Source: Kutzneria sp. CA-103260
Lineage (GTDB): Bacteria > Actinomycetota > Actinomycetes > Mycobacteriales > Pseudonocardiaceae
DNA length: 64,000 nucleotides
Direction of reading: 5' to 3'
Assembly (NCBI RefSeq): GCF_018263855.1
Contig: NZ_CP073318.1
Span: 1,116,001-1,180,000, forward strand
Shown here: positions 1 to 8,263 of the stretch, piece after piece
How positions within the stretch are numbered: the first letter of the stretch is position 1
Layout of the letters: each line of letters begins with the position of its first letter
The notes under the pieces: generated by a model
Seen by the model: the letters and a program-made list of their open reading frames with translations, nothing else
Told to the model about the DNA's origin: nothing
Database searches by the model: none
Made by a program: the position numbers and the translations under genes

Positions 1-2569
1 ACGCCAGCCGCAGCAGCGCCCACCCCACGCCCGCCGGGCCGCGGGCGAAACCGACCGTGTCGGTGGTGGCGTGCCGGCCGGTGGCCAGCCGGTCCGCGTA
101 GCGGATGGCCAGCGTGCCGGCGCTGGCCAGGCCGGTCTCGGCGTGCACGGCGAGCATCGCCGCCAGCCCGCCGGCCAGGCCACCGGCGATGTCGGCCGGC
201 TCGTCGCCGGCCTCGGTCTCCAGCGCCGTGGCCAACCGGACCGCCCGGGCCAGCCAGCCCAGCACCTCGGCGTCATCGTCGAGCAGGCGGTGCAGCCGGG
301 CCAGCGCGTAGCAGATGCCGCCCAGGCCGTGGAAACCGCCGGAGCCGACGTCCATGGCCAGCGCCAGGTCGTCGCCCAGCGCGTCGAGCAGCCGCGGAAT
401 CGGCCGGATCGCCCGCCGCGCCAGGTCGCCGTAGCGGGGCGCGCCGGTCAGCTCGGCCAACTGGGCCAGGAACAGCGCCAGCCCCGGATAGCCGTTGGCC
501 AGTCCCGCGCCCATCGGCAGCACCGTCCACTGCCGGTCGTCCACGAGTTCGAGACCGAGCCAGTTGGTCCGGTCAAGGCCCGGCACGGCCCGGCCGACGA
601 GCTCGTCGGCGATGCCGCAGGCCGCCGCCACCAGCCGCTGCGGATCCGGCACGACCGAGGCCACCGCCCCCGGCAGCACGGCCGCGCCCCGGTGCGTGAC
701 CGGCTGCGGCCGGGTCGCGAACGAAGCCCGGATCAGCCATTCCTGGTTGTGCCGGTCCACCTCGCCCATGTCGGCCAGCTTCGCCTCCACGGCGGCGAGA
801 CCGGACTCCGCGAGCAGCCCGGACAGCCGAACCCCGTTGGCCGACCAGACATCCCGGGTCCCCACCCGGGTGGTGAACATCGGCACGTCGCCGGCCCACA
901 GGTCGGCGATCTCATGCGGCACCAGACGGCGGCGCATCGGGTCGTCCAGCGAGTCCGTCCACAGCAGATCGAACACGCTGTCCCGGTCCAGCGCGTCCCG
1001 CAGGACGTCCGGGTGCGTCGACTCGTCCAGCAGCGTCGCATACAGCTGGGTCGGGCGGGCCACGAAGCGCAGCTCGTCGTCGGCGCACGCGCGCAGCAGG
1101 GCCACCAGCTCGCCCCGGTGCTCGACGATCGCGTCGTAGCCCGCCTGGAACCCGGTCAGCAGCGCCGCCTGGTAATCCCGCGGCTCGGCCTCCCGCCTGC
1201 CGAGCCGCGGCCGGTTTCGCCCGCCTCGCATCGCCACCGGCCGGCGCACCAGCCGCATGGAGTCGGTGCCGGCGCCGTCCCAACCCACCCCATCGGTGGG
1301 GAAGACGCCCTGGTCACCGCCCAGGCCGGAGATGTCGAGCGAGCCGTTCTCGCCCAGCATCACCTGCGGCAGCAGGGCTGTGCGGAACACCGAGCGCACC
1401 AGTTCCTGGGCGGCCGGGTCGGGCCCGGCCGCGGTGTCCACCCGCATCGTCGGATGGCACAGCGTCTCCACGTCGATCAGCACCGGCTGGTCGCCGTGGG
1501 CGATCAGGTTCTCGTAGTGCATGTCGCTGCCGTCGACGGCGTACAGCAGGGCCAGCAGCGCGCCCTGCCGACGGTAGAACCGGCTCAGCCCGGTCACCTC
1601 GTCACACGGAACGGCGGCCACGAACTCCTGCCAGCCGTAGCCCTCCCGGCCCAACAGCGTGACCTTGCGCAGGCCGAGGCTCGGCACGCGGCCGTTGAGC
1701 CAGTCCAGCATGTCGTTGAAGTGGGCGTGCAGGTCCAGTGGACGCGGCTTGTAGACGACGGTGCGCCCGTCGGCGAACGTCAGCAGGGCAACCGAGCGCC
1801 CGTGCTGATGGGCGTCTCCCTCGGTGGACTCGATGGCGGCCAGCATTCCCGGGTCACGACCGTCGAGCAGCGTCTCGATGATCGTGTCCCGGTCGGATGC
1901 CAGGCGCTCCAACAACTCCAGGTGGGCCAGCACCGCCTGCTGGCAGGCCTGCGCCAGCAGGCGGGCCAACACCGGGTATTCGGCGAACAGCGCGTCAAGG
2001 TCGGGGCGGACGGCGAACTCCGCGAACCGCTCCTGCGGGGTGCGGCCGGCCAACCCACCCCGAGTTCGGGCCAGATTCAGCTCCAGCACCAGCGTTCGGG
2101 CGGCCAGCCGGGCCAGCCGACGGCCCAGCCGGTGCGCGAAACCGGCAGTCACCTCGGGGCACGCGGCACTGGCAACTGCCTCTTCCGCCACCGACACCAG
2201 CGGCCGCAAACCCGCGGCCAGCACGCCGATCCAGTCGTCGCCGAACGCCTTGCGGCGGCCGCTGGGCGTGGTCAGCGCCGAGTCCACGAAGTCGGCCCAA
2301 CCCGGCCGGGCCACCCGCCGCGCCAGCGCGTCCGGGGCCTCGGCCAGCAGGCCCGTCAACAGCTTCTCGTCCAGTCCCACCGCCGCGAGTCGCCGCTCGA
2401 ACCAGTCCGGGGCCAGCTCCTCGTGCGCCCGCCGCCACCGCTCCAGCCGCGCCAGCGCGGTCGCCGTGCCGCCGAGCAGCTGCGCCGTCCGCGGCTGCGG
2501 CGACGTGCGGGGCAGCCGCTCGTGCAGGGTCAGGCCCCCTGCCCACCAGAACGTCGCCGACTTGGTCAC
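1..2569 (-). CDS. lanM: Class II lanthipeptide synthetase LanM (C-terminus beyond window)
   Basis: Bifunctional enzyme that dehydrates Ser/Thr of a precursor peptide and then forms thioether rings. The gene enters from the left edge; 856 codons are visible from GTG 2569 (GTG ACC AAG), so the C-terminus is missing. Family motifs seen: VVYKPRPL with Lys274, kinase-like DMHYENLIAHG from Asp349, followed by VLIDVETL. The visible part of the LanC-like cyclase ends with GFARGPAGVGWALL. Most relatives read GFAHG, so Arg843 replaces a conserved His. The cyclase zinc ligands would lie past the edge. No precursor peptide gene is evident in the visible flank; it may lie to the left. Identity is firm; the His-to-Arg change needs read-level confirmation. 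Confidence 0.92.
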   Translation of the reverse strand, partial: MTKSATFWWAGGLTLHERLPRTSPQPRTAQLLGGTATALARLERWRRAHEELAPDWFERRLAAVGLDEKLLTGLLAEAPDALARRVARPGWADFVDSALTTPSGRRKAFGDDWIGVLAAGLRPLVSVAEEAVASAACPEVTAGFAHRLGRRLARLAARTLVLELNLARTRGGLAGRTPQERFAEFAVRPDLDALFAEYPVLARLLAQACQQAVLAHLELLERLASDRDTIIETLLDGRDPGMLAAIESTEGDAHQHGRSVALLTFADGRTVVYKPRPLDLHAHFNDMLDWLNGRVPSLGLRKVTLLGREGYGWQEFVAAVPCDEVTGLSRFYRRQGALLALLYAVDGSDMHYENLIAHGDQPVLIDVETLCHPTMRVDTAAGPDPAAQELVRSVFRTALLPQVMLGENGSLDISGLGGDQGVFPTDGVGWDGAGTDSMRLVRRPVAMRGGRNRPRLGRREAEPRDYQAALLTGFQAGYDAIVEHRGELVALLRACADDELRFVARPTQLYATLLDESTHPDVLRDALDRDSVFDLLWTDSLDDPMRRRLVPHEIADLWAGDVPMFTTRVGTRDVWSANGVRLSGLLAESGLAAVEAKLADMGEVDRHNQEWLIRASFATRPQPVTHRGAAVLPGAVASVVPDPQRLVAAACGIADELVGRAVPGLDRTNWLGLELVDDRQWTVLPMGAGLANGYPGLALFLAQLAELTGAPRYGDLARRAIRPIPRLLDALGDDLALAMDVGSGGFHGLGGICYALARLHRLLDDDAEVLGWLARAVRLATALETEAGDEPADIAGGLAGGLAAMLAVHAETGLASAGTLAIRYADRLATGRHATTDTVGFARGPAGVGWALLRLA

Positions 2570-2714
2570 GGCCGGAACCGTGCCACCGCACCCCACCCAG
2601 CCACATGGGGGCACGGCCCCCATATTTCCCAGGCCGTCACACAGAGGGGTGGCAGCGGGGGCGGACGGGTTGCGGGAGGGCGACGATGGGGCAAACGGAG
2701 CAGCGGGAGGAAAC

Positions 2715-3080
2715 GTGATCCGGGCTGGGATCGTGGCACTCGCGGTGGCGGTGCTGGCGGCGGGCGGTGCCCCGGCGGCATTCGGCGGGGCGCGCGGCTG
2801 CAACAAACGGACCTGCGTCGAGGTCGACGGCAGCGGGCTGCACGTCAACTACATCGCGGCCTCGACGACGTGGAACGGGGACTTCAGCGGGCACTTTCAT
2901 ATTTGGGGTGGGGGGATCGACCAGAACAGTGGCACCGGGTTTTGGGGGTATCACCAGGTGTACAAGGTGGGGGTTGGTCGGGATCTGCCGAATCGGGCGG
3001 TGGTGTGCGCTGAGGGGTGGGAACATGCTGGGGGGCGGCTGAACTCCATGGGGCGGGCTTGTGAGGAGATCAAGTTCTAG
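2715..3080 (+). CDS. Small secreted protein, unknown function
   Basis: A 121-residue protein. The GTG start at 2715 is chosen because GGGAGG lies about 5 bases upstream and the following residues form a Sec signal peptide (IRAGIVALAVAVLAAGGAPAA). The mature part is about 95 residues with four Cys (CNKRTC, VVCAEGW, RACEEI), suggesting two disulfides, and is rich in Gly, Trp and His around HIWGGG. It is divergent from lanM with a 145-bp gap that should hold both promoters. I do not recognise a family; secreted cysteine-paired proteins of this size are common in actinobacteria and often have no known role. Confidence 0.75.
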   Translation: MIRAGIVALAVAVLAAGGAPAAFGGARGCNKRTCVEVDGSGLHVNYIAASTTWNGDFSGHFHIWGGGIDQNSGTGFWGYHQVYKVGVGRDLPNRAVVCAEGWEHAGGRLNSMGRACEEIKF

Positions 3081-3150
3081 AGGGGTTTGGGGAATTCGGC
3101 CGGGGGTGGGCTTTGGGGTGCGATTTTTGGGTGGGATTTTTTAGGTTTCT

Positions 3151-3278
3151 CCGGGTGGATTTTGCGTGGAGCCTCTGGGTGATGGCAGTCGAGGCAAAGA
3201 AGCGGGCAGGCTGCGCCTGCCTCGATCGCCGACAGCTTATGCCATCGCCCCCCTCCACGCAAAATCCACCCTCCGAGG
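3151..3278. repeat. Left copy of ~127-bp hairpin element flanking HNH gene
   Basis: The element starts and ends with a perfect 18-bp inverted repeat (GGTGGATTTTGCGTGGAG / CTCCACGCAAAATCCACC). Inside are further stems: GATGGCA/TGCCATC, CGAGGC/GCCTCG-type and GCAGGC/GCCTGC, so single strands could fold into one long branched hairpin. The copy at 4587-4713 is its reverse complement with only two substitutions and one 1-base indel by eye. A short peptide reading through it is an artefact of the repeat, not a gene. Confidence 0.9.
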
Positions 3279-3345
3279 TTTTGGGTGAGGGATGCTTCGG
3301 GAATTCCGTGTTGGCTTCGCTGTGGAGTTGTCAAAGAACCGGCGC

Positions 3346-4491
3346 TCAGTACTGGTGGGGCTGAGTCGTGTAATGGCGGCCTTGCGGGGTGTGCCAGTGC
3401 AGGGTTCCGTCTTCGTCGAGGGTTGCCGTGTAGTCGCGGTGTTTGAGGTGGTGATGGTGGGCGCAGTAGCCCTTGAGTTGGGTGGCGGTGGTTTTGCCGA
3501 CCGGCCAGGGGGTGGTGTGGTCGAGTTCTTGGATGGGGGTGGTGCAGCCGGGGGCGGTGCAGGTGCCGCCGTCGCGGACTTTGATGAACTCGCGGGTCCG
3601 GGTGTCGGCCCGGTATTTGTGGGTGGTCATGGCGTCGGCGTGGCGGCGGTTGTCGAGGAGGATGCCGCGCCAGGGGCCGTGCATGGCCAGTTCGCGGGCG
3701 GAGTCGGCGGCGATGGGGCCGTAGCCGTCCAGAAGGCCGGGGTCCTCGGTCAATCCCATCAAGGTCTCCACCGGGATGGTGACGTGGACCTGGACGGTGC
3801 GGTCGACGCCGTAGCCCAGGAACCGGTCAAGGAAGGCGTCGGCGCGTTTCTGGTCGGTGGTGCGGTCATCCTTGACTAGAGCCCGGGCATCTTGCGTGAG
3901 CAGGTCGTAGGCCTGGCGGGCGTCGATGGCCGGCAGGATGATGCTGAGCTGGGCCATGCCATCGGGCAGGGGAGTGAACTCGACCCGTCGATCTTCCCGG
4001 GCTTTCAGGCGGCGTTGGTCGTAGCCGAGTGGGTTGGCTTCGGCGACTGCTTTGGTGGCGCGGCGGGCCAGTTGAGTGCGAGTCAGGCCAGGGGCTACTT
4101 CCGCCAGGGTCTCATCCACTTGGGCGACCAGCTCGGGGTCGGTCAGGTGAACCACTCGGTCGTCAATGGTCTTGAGCCGGCGGGGGTCGATCTCGCCCCG
4201 CCGTAGCAGTTCCGCGCATTGGGGGAGGCGGTCCAGGACGTCGCTGTATTCCTTCTGACGGACCACCGACTGCTCCGGATCATGAACCGCCATGGCGATC
4301 TCGGCCGTGTCCTCGATCCCCCGAACCAGGCTGAGCTCAACGTAGTGCAGAGCCGCCATCACCTTACGGGTCACGATAAGCAGAGTGAGCTTCTGATCAT
4401 CGGTAAGACTCTCCACGTCCACACCCAGGAGCAGGTCCACCATGACCCCTGAGGGTTCCATGGACTCCAACTCTCGGGCGATTTCCTTCAT
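3346..4491 (-). CDS. DUF222 / HNH endonuclease (13E12 repeat family)
   Basis: A 381-residue protein with the DUF222 (13E12) region over roughly residues 20-280 and an HNH nuclease domain at the C-terminus: CTAPGCTTPIQELDHTTPW followed by KGYCAHHHHLKH, giving the Cys pairs and His residues of a zinc-supported HNH fold. The ATG at 4491 is preceded by GGAG at about -7. It probably nicks or cuts DNA; members of this family are repeated in actinobacterial genomes and their biological role is unknown. Here the gene sits exactly between two mirror-image hairpin elements, which suggests a mobile unit. It differs clearly in sequence from the second family member at 52780-53913. Confidence 0.88.
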   Translation of the reverse strand: MKEIARELESMEPSGVMVDLLLGVDVESLTDDQKLTLLIVTRKVMAALHYVELSLVRGIEDTAEIAMAVHDPEQSVVRQKEYSDVLDRLPQCAELLRRGEIDPRRLKTIDDRVVHLTDPELVAQVDETLAEVAPGLTRTQLARRATKAVAEANPLGYDQRRLKAREDRRVEFTPLPDGMAQLSIILPAIDARQAYDLLTQDARALVKDDRTTDQKRADAFLDRFLGYGVDRTVQVHVTIPVETLMGLTEDPGLLDGYGPIAADSARELAMHGPWRGILLDNRRHADAMTTHKYRADTRTREFIKVRDGGTCTAPGCTTPIQELDHTTPWPVGKTTATQLKGYCAHHHHLKHRDYTATLDEDGTLHWHTPQGRHYTTQPHQY

Positions 4492-4586
4492 GTCTCCACA
4501 ATACTCGCAAACATGATCGAACTCGACTCACTAATGGGTGAATTCGGCAGGCTTAACCGGCTCACCCCAAGGACCCTCGCCCCTTA

Positions 4587-4713
4587 CCTCGGAGGGTGGA
4601 TTTTGCGTGGAGGGGGGCGATGGCATAAGCTGTCGGCGATCGAGGCGGGCGCAGCCTGCCCGCTTCTTTGCCTCGATGCCATCGCCCAGAGGCTCCACGC
4701 AAAATCCACCCGG
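4587..4713. repeat. Right copy of ~127-bp hairpin element (inverted)
   Basis: Reverse complement of 3151-3278 at about 98% identity by eye, with the same 18-bp terminal inverted repeats. It lies 95 bp upstream of the HNH start and 28 bp before the stop codon of the convergent protease gene. The sequence just outside both copies (CTCCGGGTGG reading inward) is shared for a few bases more, so the repeat unit may be slightly longer than drawn. Confidence 0.9.
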
Positions 4714-4741
4714 AGCAACCCAAAAACCTACCCGCTAACCC

Positions 4742-5635
4742 CTAAGCATTCTGTGCCCCGTTGTAAACCTGCCAAGCCGCATCCCGATAGTAAGCAAAGT
4801 AAGAGTCCCCCCAGCTCCCGAAGAAGCTCCCCGTCTGCATCGCCGTCCCATCACCCTGATAGTTCACGATGAACGCCCCGCCACTGGCCCCGCCGGACAG
4901 GCCGTTGCAGTTGGGGATCTGCACGCCGCCCTGCGGCCCGTCATACGGCTGCCCCTCGCACCAGACGGCGTAGTCCTTGTCGGCCGGGATGCCGATGCCG
5001 TGCGCGTAGCTGTTGCTGGGCTGGTTGAAGCCGATGCCGGAGCTGCCGATGGCGTCCTGCACGTGTGAGTTGTTGTTGCCGCCGGTGCTCAGCACGATGA
5101 ACGCGTTGTCACCGCCGGGGCTGGTGTCGTCGACACGCCAGCCCATGGAGCGCCAGTTCCACCAGCCGTAGGGGGCGTTGCCCTGGTTGTACGAGGGCGC
5201 GAACCGGAAGTTGTTGTAGGTCTGGCCGGTGCTGATGTCCATCACGCAGTGCCGGGCGGTGGCGATCACATCGCGGTTGTTGCTGGTCACCACGTTGGCC
5301 GTGCACAGGTAGTCGCCCTTGCCCGGCACCGAGAACACGAGTCGGCCAATCGTCGACCAGACGCTGCTCATGGGCTGAAACCGGGATGGGCCTGAAGAAA
5401 TCGGTGCTGTGCTGTGGACGAACTTCGGCTCACCCACCTGCTCCTGGGTGGTGCTCCGCGCGGCCGTCGGGGCCGGCATCGGTTTGGCCGCGGCCAAACG
5501 CTGTGGAGTCCAGTAGGAGTCCAGCGCGGCGGCCGACTTCGTGTTCGTGGCGGTGGCCGTGGTCGCGTGCGCGGGGACGGTCGGGACCAGTAGGGACAGG
5601 GCGGCGAGCAGGACAACTGCGGAGGTTCTGAGCAC
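4742..5635 (-). CDS. Secreted V8-like (S1 family) serine endopeptidase
   Basis: A 297-residue precursor from GTG 5635; the frame is open to 5746 but this start puts a signal peptide (RTSAVVLLAALSLLVPTVPAHA) at the N-terminus. A propeptide-like stretch follows, then a chymotrypsin-fold domain with the full triad: His in VIATARHCV, Asp in GGDNAFIVL, and Ser in GLSGGASGGAF. Cys pairs LCTANVV/ARHC and WCEGQ/PNCNG could form disulfides. The arrangement resembles glutamyl endopeptidases and related actinobacterial extracellular proteases. It is likely exported by Sec and activated by propeptide removal. Specificity cannot be read from the sequence. Confidence 0.85.
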   Translation of the reverse strand: MLRTSAVVLLAALSLLVPTVPAHATTATATNTKSAAALDSYWTPQRLAAAKPMPAPTAARSTTQEQVGEPKFVHSTAPISSGPSRFQPMSSVWSTIGRLVFSVPGKGDYLCTANVVTSNNRDVIATARHCVMDISTGQTYNNFRFAPSYNQGNAPYGWWNWRSMGWRVDDTSPGGDNAFIVLSTGGNNNSHVQDAIGSSGIGFNQPSNSYAHGIGIPADKDYAVWCEGQPYDGPQGGVQIPNCNGLSGGASGGAFIVNYQGDGTAMQTGSFFGSWGDSYFAYYRDAAWQVYNGAQNA

Positions 5636-5760
5636 GATGTCAACCCCGTTCGTAGCGGCGGGTGGAATCGTGGCGGCCGGACCATGGTGCCAGAGCAATC
5701 GGCGTAATCGTTGTGGCGCAGGCGATTCCTGTCCGGTAACGGACATGGGCTGTCCGCGAT

Positions 5761-6258
5761 ATGCCTCCCGTGGTGTTCCGACGTGCCTCCGAGCTCGGCG
5801 ACCGGCTGCTGGAGCTGTCCCGGTTCAAGTATCCGCCCGACACCATCGCGCTGGAGCACGGCGCCCGGCTGGCCGGCTACCTGGACGACGATGAGAGTCT
5901 GCTGGAAGTGGTGCACGCCCGCCGGTCCTTCGGCGCGACTGTCGCATGTGGACTCGTGCTCACCGGAGAGCGCTTCATCTTCATGCCGGAGACCCGTCAC
6001 CTCGGTGAGGTGCGCAAGATCCTGCCCGGCAGCGGCGGCGCGTTCGGGCTGCCGCTGTCCGCGGTGACCGCCGTGCGCACCTCCGGCCAGCCGGAGGAGA
6101 CCGACTGGTTGGAGGACCTGTTCACGCACCAGTCCTCGCACGCCGGCCTGGTGATCGCCGCCCGCGGCCTCGGCGAGCTCCACTTCGAGTCCGTCGTCCC
6201 GGTCGACGGCCCCGGCCGGGTCGTGGACCGGGTGCGGGAGATGGGCATCCGGGGCTGA
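5761..6258 (+). CDS. Hypothetical protein, possible PH-like fold
   Basis: A 165-residue soluble protein (start MPPVVFRRASELGDRLLEL) with no signal peptide or membrane segment. The pattern of alternating hydrophobic strands around LVLTGERFIFMPE and LPLSAVTAVRTSG, followed by a C-terminal helix (GRVVDRVREM), resembles bacterial PH/GRAM-type domains, but this is only an impression. The ATG at 5761 has no obvious ribosome binding site. It is divergent from the protease gene. No function is assigned. Confidence 0.55.
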   Translation: MPPVVFRRASELGDRLLELSRFKYPPDTIALEHGARLAGYLDDDESLLEVVHARRSFGATVACGLVLTGERFIFMPETRHLGEVRKILPGSGGAFGLPLSAVTAVRTSGQPEETDWLEDLFTHQSSHAGLVIAARGLGELHFESVVPVDGPGRVVDRVREMGIRG

Positions 6259-6277
6259 GATCCGCGGAGACGAGAAT

Positions 6278-6296
6278 GGGGACGACAACCGTCCCC
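6278..6296. terminator. Short hairpin after 5761-6258 gene
   Basis: GGGGACG and CGTCCCC form a perfect 7-bp stem around ACAAC, 20 bases past the stop codon. There is no U-tract. Confidence 0.4.
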
Positions 6297-6423
6297 GGGA
6301 AATCAGCTGGTCAGATTTGCGAAGTTCCCGGCGGGGGCTGTGTTTGTGGGTGTTCCTATGTGAGCATCCGTCGCGGTCTGTGGAACCTCCCCGCCTGTGC
6401 CGGGAATTCTCGCCGCAGCTTGA

Positions 6424-6738
6424 CCGTGTCGCAGGGGTGAAGGTGCGGCGCTGTTCCGGTCGGAGCGGTCATTCCTGCCGCTGGACGAGTTGGCCGCCGA
6501 GATTGTCGCCTTCATCTTCGCCGCCGGCATTTACCGGCGGCTTGGCATCGATACCTCGGTCACCGACATATCTATGCCAAACGGGCGCGTGAGCATCCGA
6601 TCGCCGTACGTCTCATCCCGCCGGTCGGCCAGGTCTGGCCGCACGCCCGAACGAATGGGCTATTGCGGAATTCCTCGTCGGCGACGTCTTCCGTCGCGGC
6701 CGACGTCCGTTGGCGCGCGGACCAGCGCGCATCGGTTC
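6424..6738 (+). pseudogene. Decayed coding remnant, frameshifted
   Basis: The 600-bp gap before the phosphate transporter has no intact gene. One frame reads a protein-like stretch (LFRSERSFLPLDELAAEI, then VAFIFAAGIYRRLGIDTSVTD). It then appears to continue in a second frame (IYAKRAREHPIAVRLIPPVG) and a third (AEFLVGDVFRRGR). These segments have third-position GC typical of coding DNA but need two frameshifts and lack a start codon. I cannot name the family. The rest of the gap (6297-6423) shows nothing I can call. Confidence 0.35.
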
Positions 6739-6798
6739 GGGAGGAAGTCGGGCCTCTGCGGCACCTTGTCTGGCACAAGTTGACGTTGGTCTGATTCG

Positions 6799-6829
6799 GT
6801 TCACCTCCCGTTTGCCTACACCGTTTACC
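6799..6829 (+). promoter_or_regulatory. PHO-box-like direct repeats upstream of pit
   Basis: Three direct units resembling the PhoP core GTTCACC: GTTCACC at 6799, GTTTGCC at 6810 and GTTTACC at 6823, with 11- and 13-bp steps. They end 31 bp before the pit start codon. In Streptomyces, PhoP binds 11-nt direct repeat units of this kind, and low-affinity Pit transporters are among the genes known to be phosphate regulated. The site is inferred from pattern only. Confidence 0.55.
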
Positions 6830-6860
6830 TTGCGGTCCTCCGATGCGGCAGGAGGCGCGG

Positions 6861-7991
6861 ATGGATCTCTCGCTCCTGGTCATCGTGGTCATCGTGACCG
6901 CGCTGGCCTTCGACTTCACCAATGGTTTCCACGACACGGCCAACGCCATGGCCACTTCGATCGCCACCGGGGCGCTCAGCCCTCGGGTCGCGGTCGGCGT
7001 CTCGGCCGTGTTCAATCTCGTCGGCGCGTTCCTGTCTGTGCAGGTGGCCAAGACCATCTCCAGCGGCATCGTGGACGAGGCCAAGATCAACAGTGCCATC
7101 ATCTTCGGCGGCCTGGTCGGCGCCATCGTCTGGAACCTGCTGACGTGGCTGCTGGGCTTGCCCTCCAGCTCGTCGCACGCGCTGTTCGGCGGCCTGATCG
7201 GGGCCACCTGGATCGCCGCCGGCTCCGACGCGGTGCACTTCGAGACGGTCCTCGAGAAGGTGATCGTGCCGGCCCTCGCCTCGCCGATCATCGCCGGCGT
7301 GGTCGCCACCCTGGCCACCTGGGTCGCCTACAAGATCACCGAGAAATCCGACAAAACGGAGCGGGCCAAGGGCTTCAAGGCCGGCCAGATCCTGTCGGCC
7401 TCGCTGGTCTCGCTGGCCCACGGCACCAACGACGCGCAGAAGACGATGGGCGTGATCACGCTGACCCTGATCGCCGCCGGCACGCTGCCGGCCGGCTCCA
7501 ACCCCCCGCTGCTGGTCATCCTGGGCTCCGGCCTGGCCATCTCGCTGGGCACCTTCCTCGGCGGCTGGCGGATCATCCGCACCCTGGGTAAGGGCCTGAC
7601 CGAGATCGAGACCCCGCAGGGCTTCGCCGCCGAGGCCAGCGCCACGGCCACCATCCTGGCCTCCACCCAGGTCGGCTTCGCGCTGTCCACCACGCACGTG
7701 GCCACCGGCGCGATCATCGGCTCCGGCGTCGGCAAGCGGCTGTCCGAGGTCCGCTGGGGCGTCGCCGGCCGGATGGCCCTGGCGTGGCTGTTCACCCTGC
7801 CGGCCGCGGCCATCGTCGGCGCCATCGCCGGCCGGACCGCGTCGCTGGGCAACGTCGGCACCGTCATCGTGGCTGTCGCCGCGGTGGTCGTGGCCGTCGG
7901 CGCCTACCTGCTGTCCCGGCGGCAGCCGGTGTCCGCCGGCAACGTCAACGAGATGCCGTCCACCAGCGCCCCGGCGACCGCGTCGGCCTGA
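6861..7991 (+). CDS. pit: Low-affinity inorganic phosphate transporter (Pit family)
   Basis: A 376-residue polytopic membrane protein. The ATG at 6861 is selected because GGAGG lies 5 bases upstream; an in-frame ATG six codons earlier has no such site. The two duplicated PiT signature regions are present: FTNGFHDTANAMATSIATGA near the N-terminus and SLAHGTNDAQKTMGVI in the second half. About ten membrane helices are predicted by eye. It imports phosphate (as metal-phosphate) driven by the proton gradient. It is followed after 14 bp by a small membrane protein, probably in one operon, and preceded by PHO-box-like repeats. Confidence 0.93.
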   Translation: MDLSLLVIVVIVTALAFDFTNGFHDTANAMATSIATGALSPRVAVGVSAVFNLVGAFLSVQVAKTISSGIVDEAKINSAIIFGGLVGAIVWNLLTWLLGLPSSSSHALFGGLIGATWIAAGSDAVHFETVLEKVIVPALASPIIAGVVATLATWVAYKITEKSDKTERAKGFKAGQILSASLVSLAHGTNDAQKTMGVITLTLIAAGTLPAGSNPPLLVILGSGLAISLGTFLGGWRIIRTLGKGLTEIETPQGFAAEASATATILASTQVGFALSTTHVATGAIIGSGVGKRLSEVRWGVAGRMALAWLFTLPAAAIVGAIAGRTASLGNVGTVIVAVAAVVVAVGAYLLSRRQPVSAGNVNEMPSTSAPATASA

Positions 7992-8005
7992 GCAGGGAGA
8001 ACTCC

Positions 8006-8209
8006 ATGACCATCAATTGGGGTGGCCTGGGCGAGGTCTTCGTCGTCGCCATTGTGGCCTCGGTGCTTTTTGTCGGCCTGTTCTCGGTCGGCATCGGCGC
8101 GTGGACCCGGCGCGGCGAGGCCGTGCTGAACAACGTGCTGGCGATCGGGTGCTTCGTGCTGTGCGCCGTGATCATCGGCTACGGCATCTTCGCCATCGCC
8201 CACAAGTAA
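8006..8209 (+). CDS. Small two-helix membrane protein downstream of pit
   Basis: A 67-residue protein with two hydrophobic segments (VFVVAIVASVLFVGLFSVGIG and VLAIGCFVLCAVIIGYGIFAI, each about 20 residues) joined by a short basic loop WTRRGEAVLNN. The ATG at 8006 has GGGAGA upstream. It begins 14 bp after the pit stop codon and is followed by a strong terminator, so it should be co-transcribed with pit. It may be an accessory subunit of the transporter; no biochemical function can be assigned. Confidence 0.8.
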   Translation: MTINWGGLGEVFVVAIVASVLFVGLFSVGIGAWTRRGEAVLNNVLAIGCFVLCAVIIGYGIFAIAHK

Positions 8210-8220
8210 GGCCGAAAGCC

Positions 8221-8256
8221 GTGGCCCCCTTCGCTTTTCTTCGCGAAGGGGGCCAC
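8221..8256. terminator. Bidirectional hairpin terminator between pit operon and GH76
   Basis: A perfect 14-bp stem (GTGGCCCCCTTCGC / GCGAAGGGGGCCAC) around an 8-base loop lies between two convergent genes. The loop is T-rich but no U-tract follows the stem. Confidence 0.85.
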
Positions 8257-8263
8257 AGTCATG

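Noticed and set aside
71..3013. A 980-codon plus-strand open frame across the lanM region
   Set aside because: It is the antisense shadow of lanM; its translation is Arg/Gln/Gly-rich low-complexity protein without motifs, while the minus strand carries clear LanM motifs.
3077..3334. Short ORF containing GGWILRGGGRWHKLSAIEAG, also at 4513-4872
   Set aside because: Both reading frames simply pass through the two copies of the hairpin element, and their translations diverge outside it. The repeat explains the similarity.
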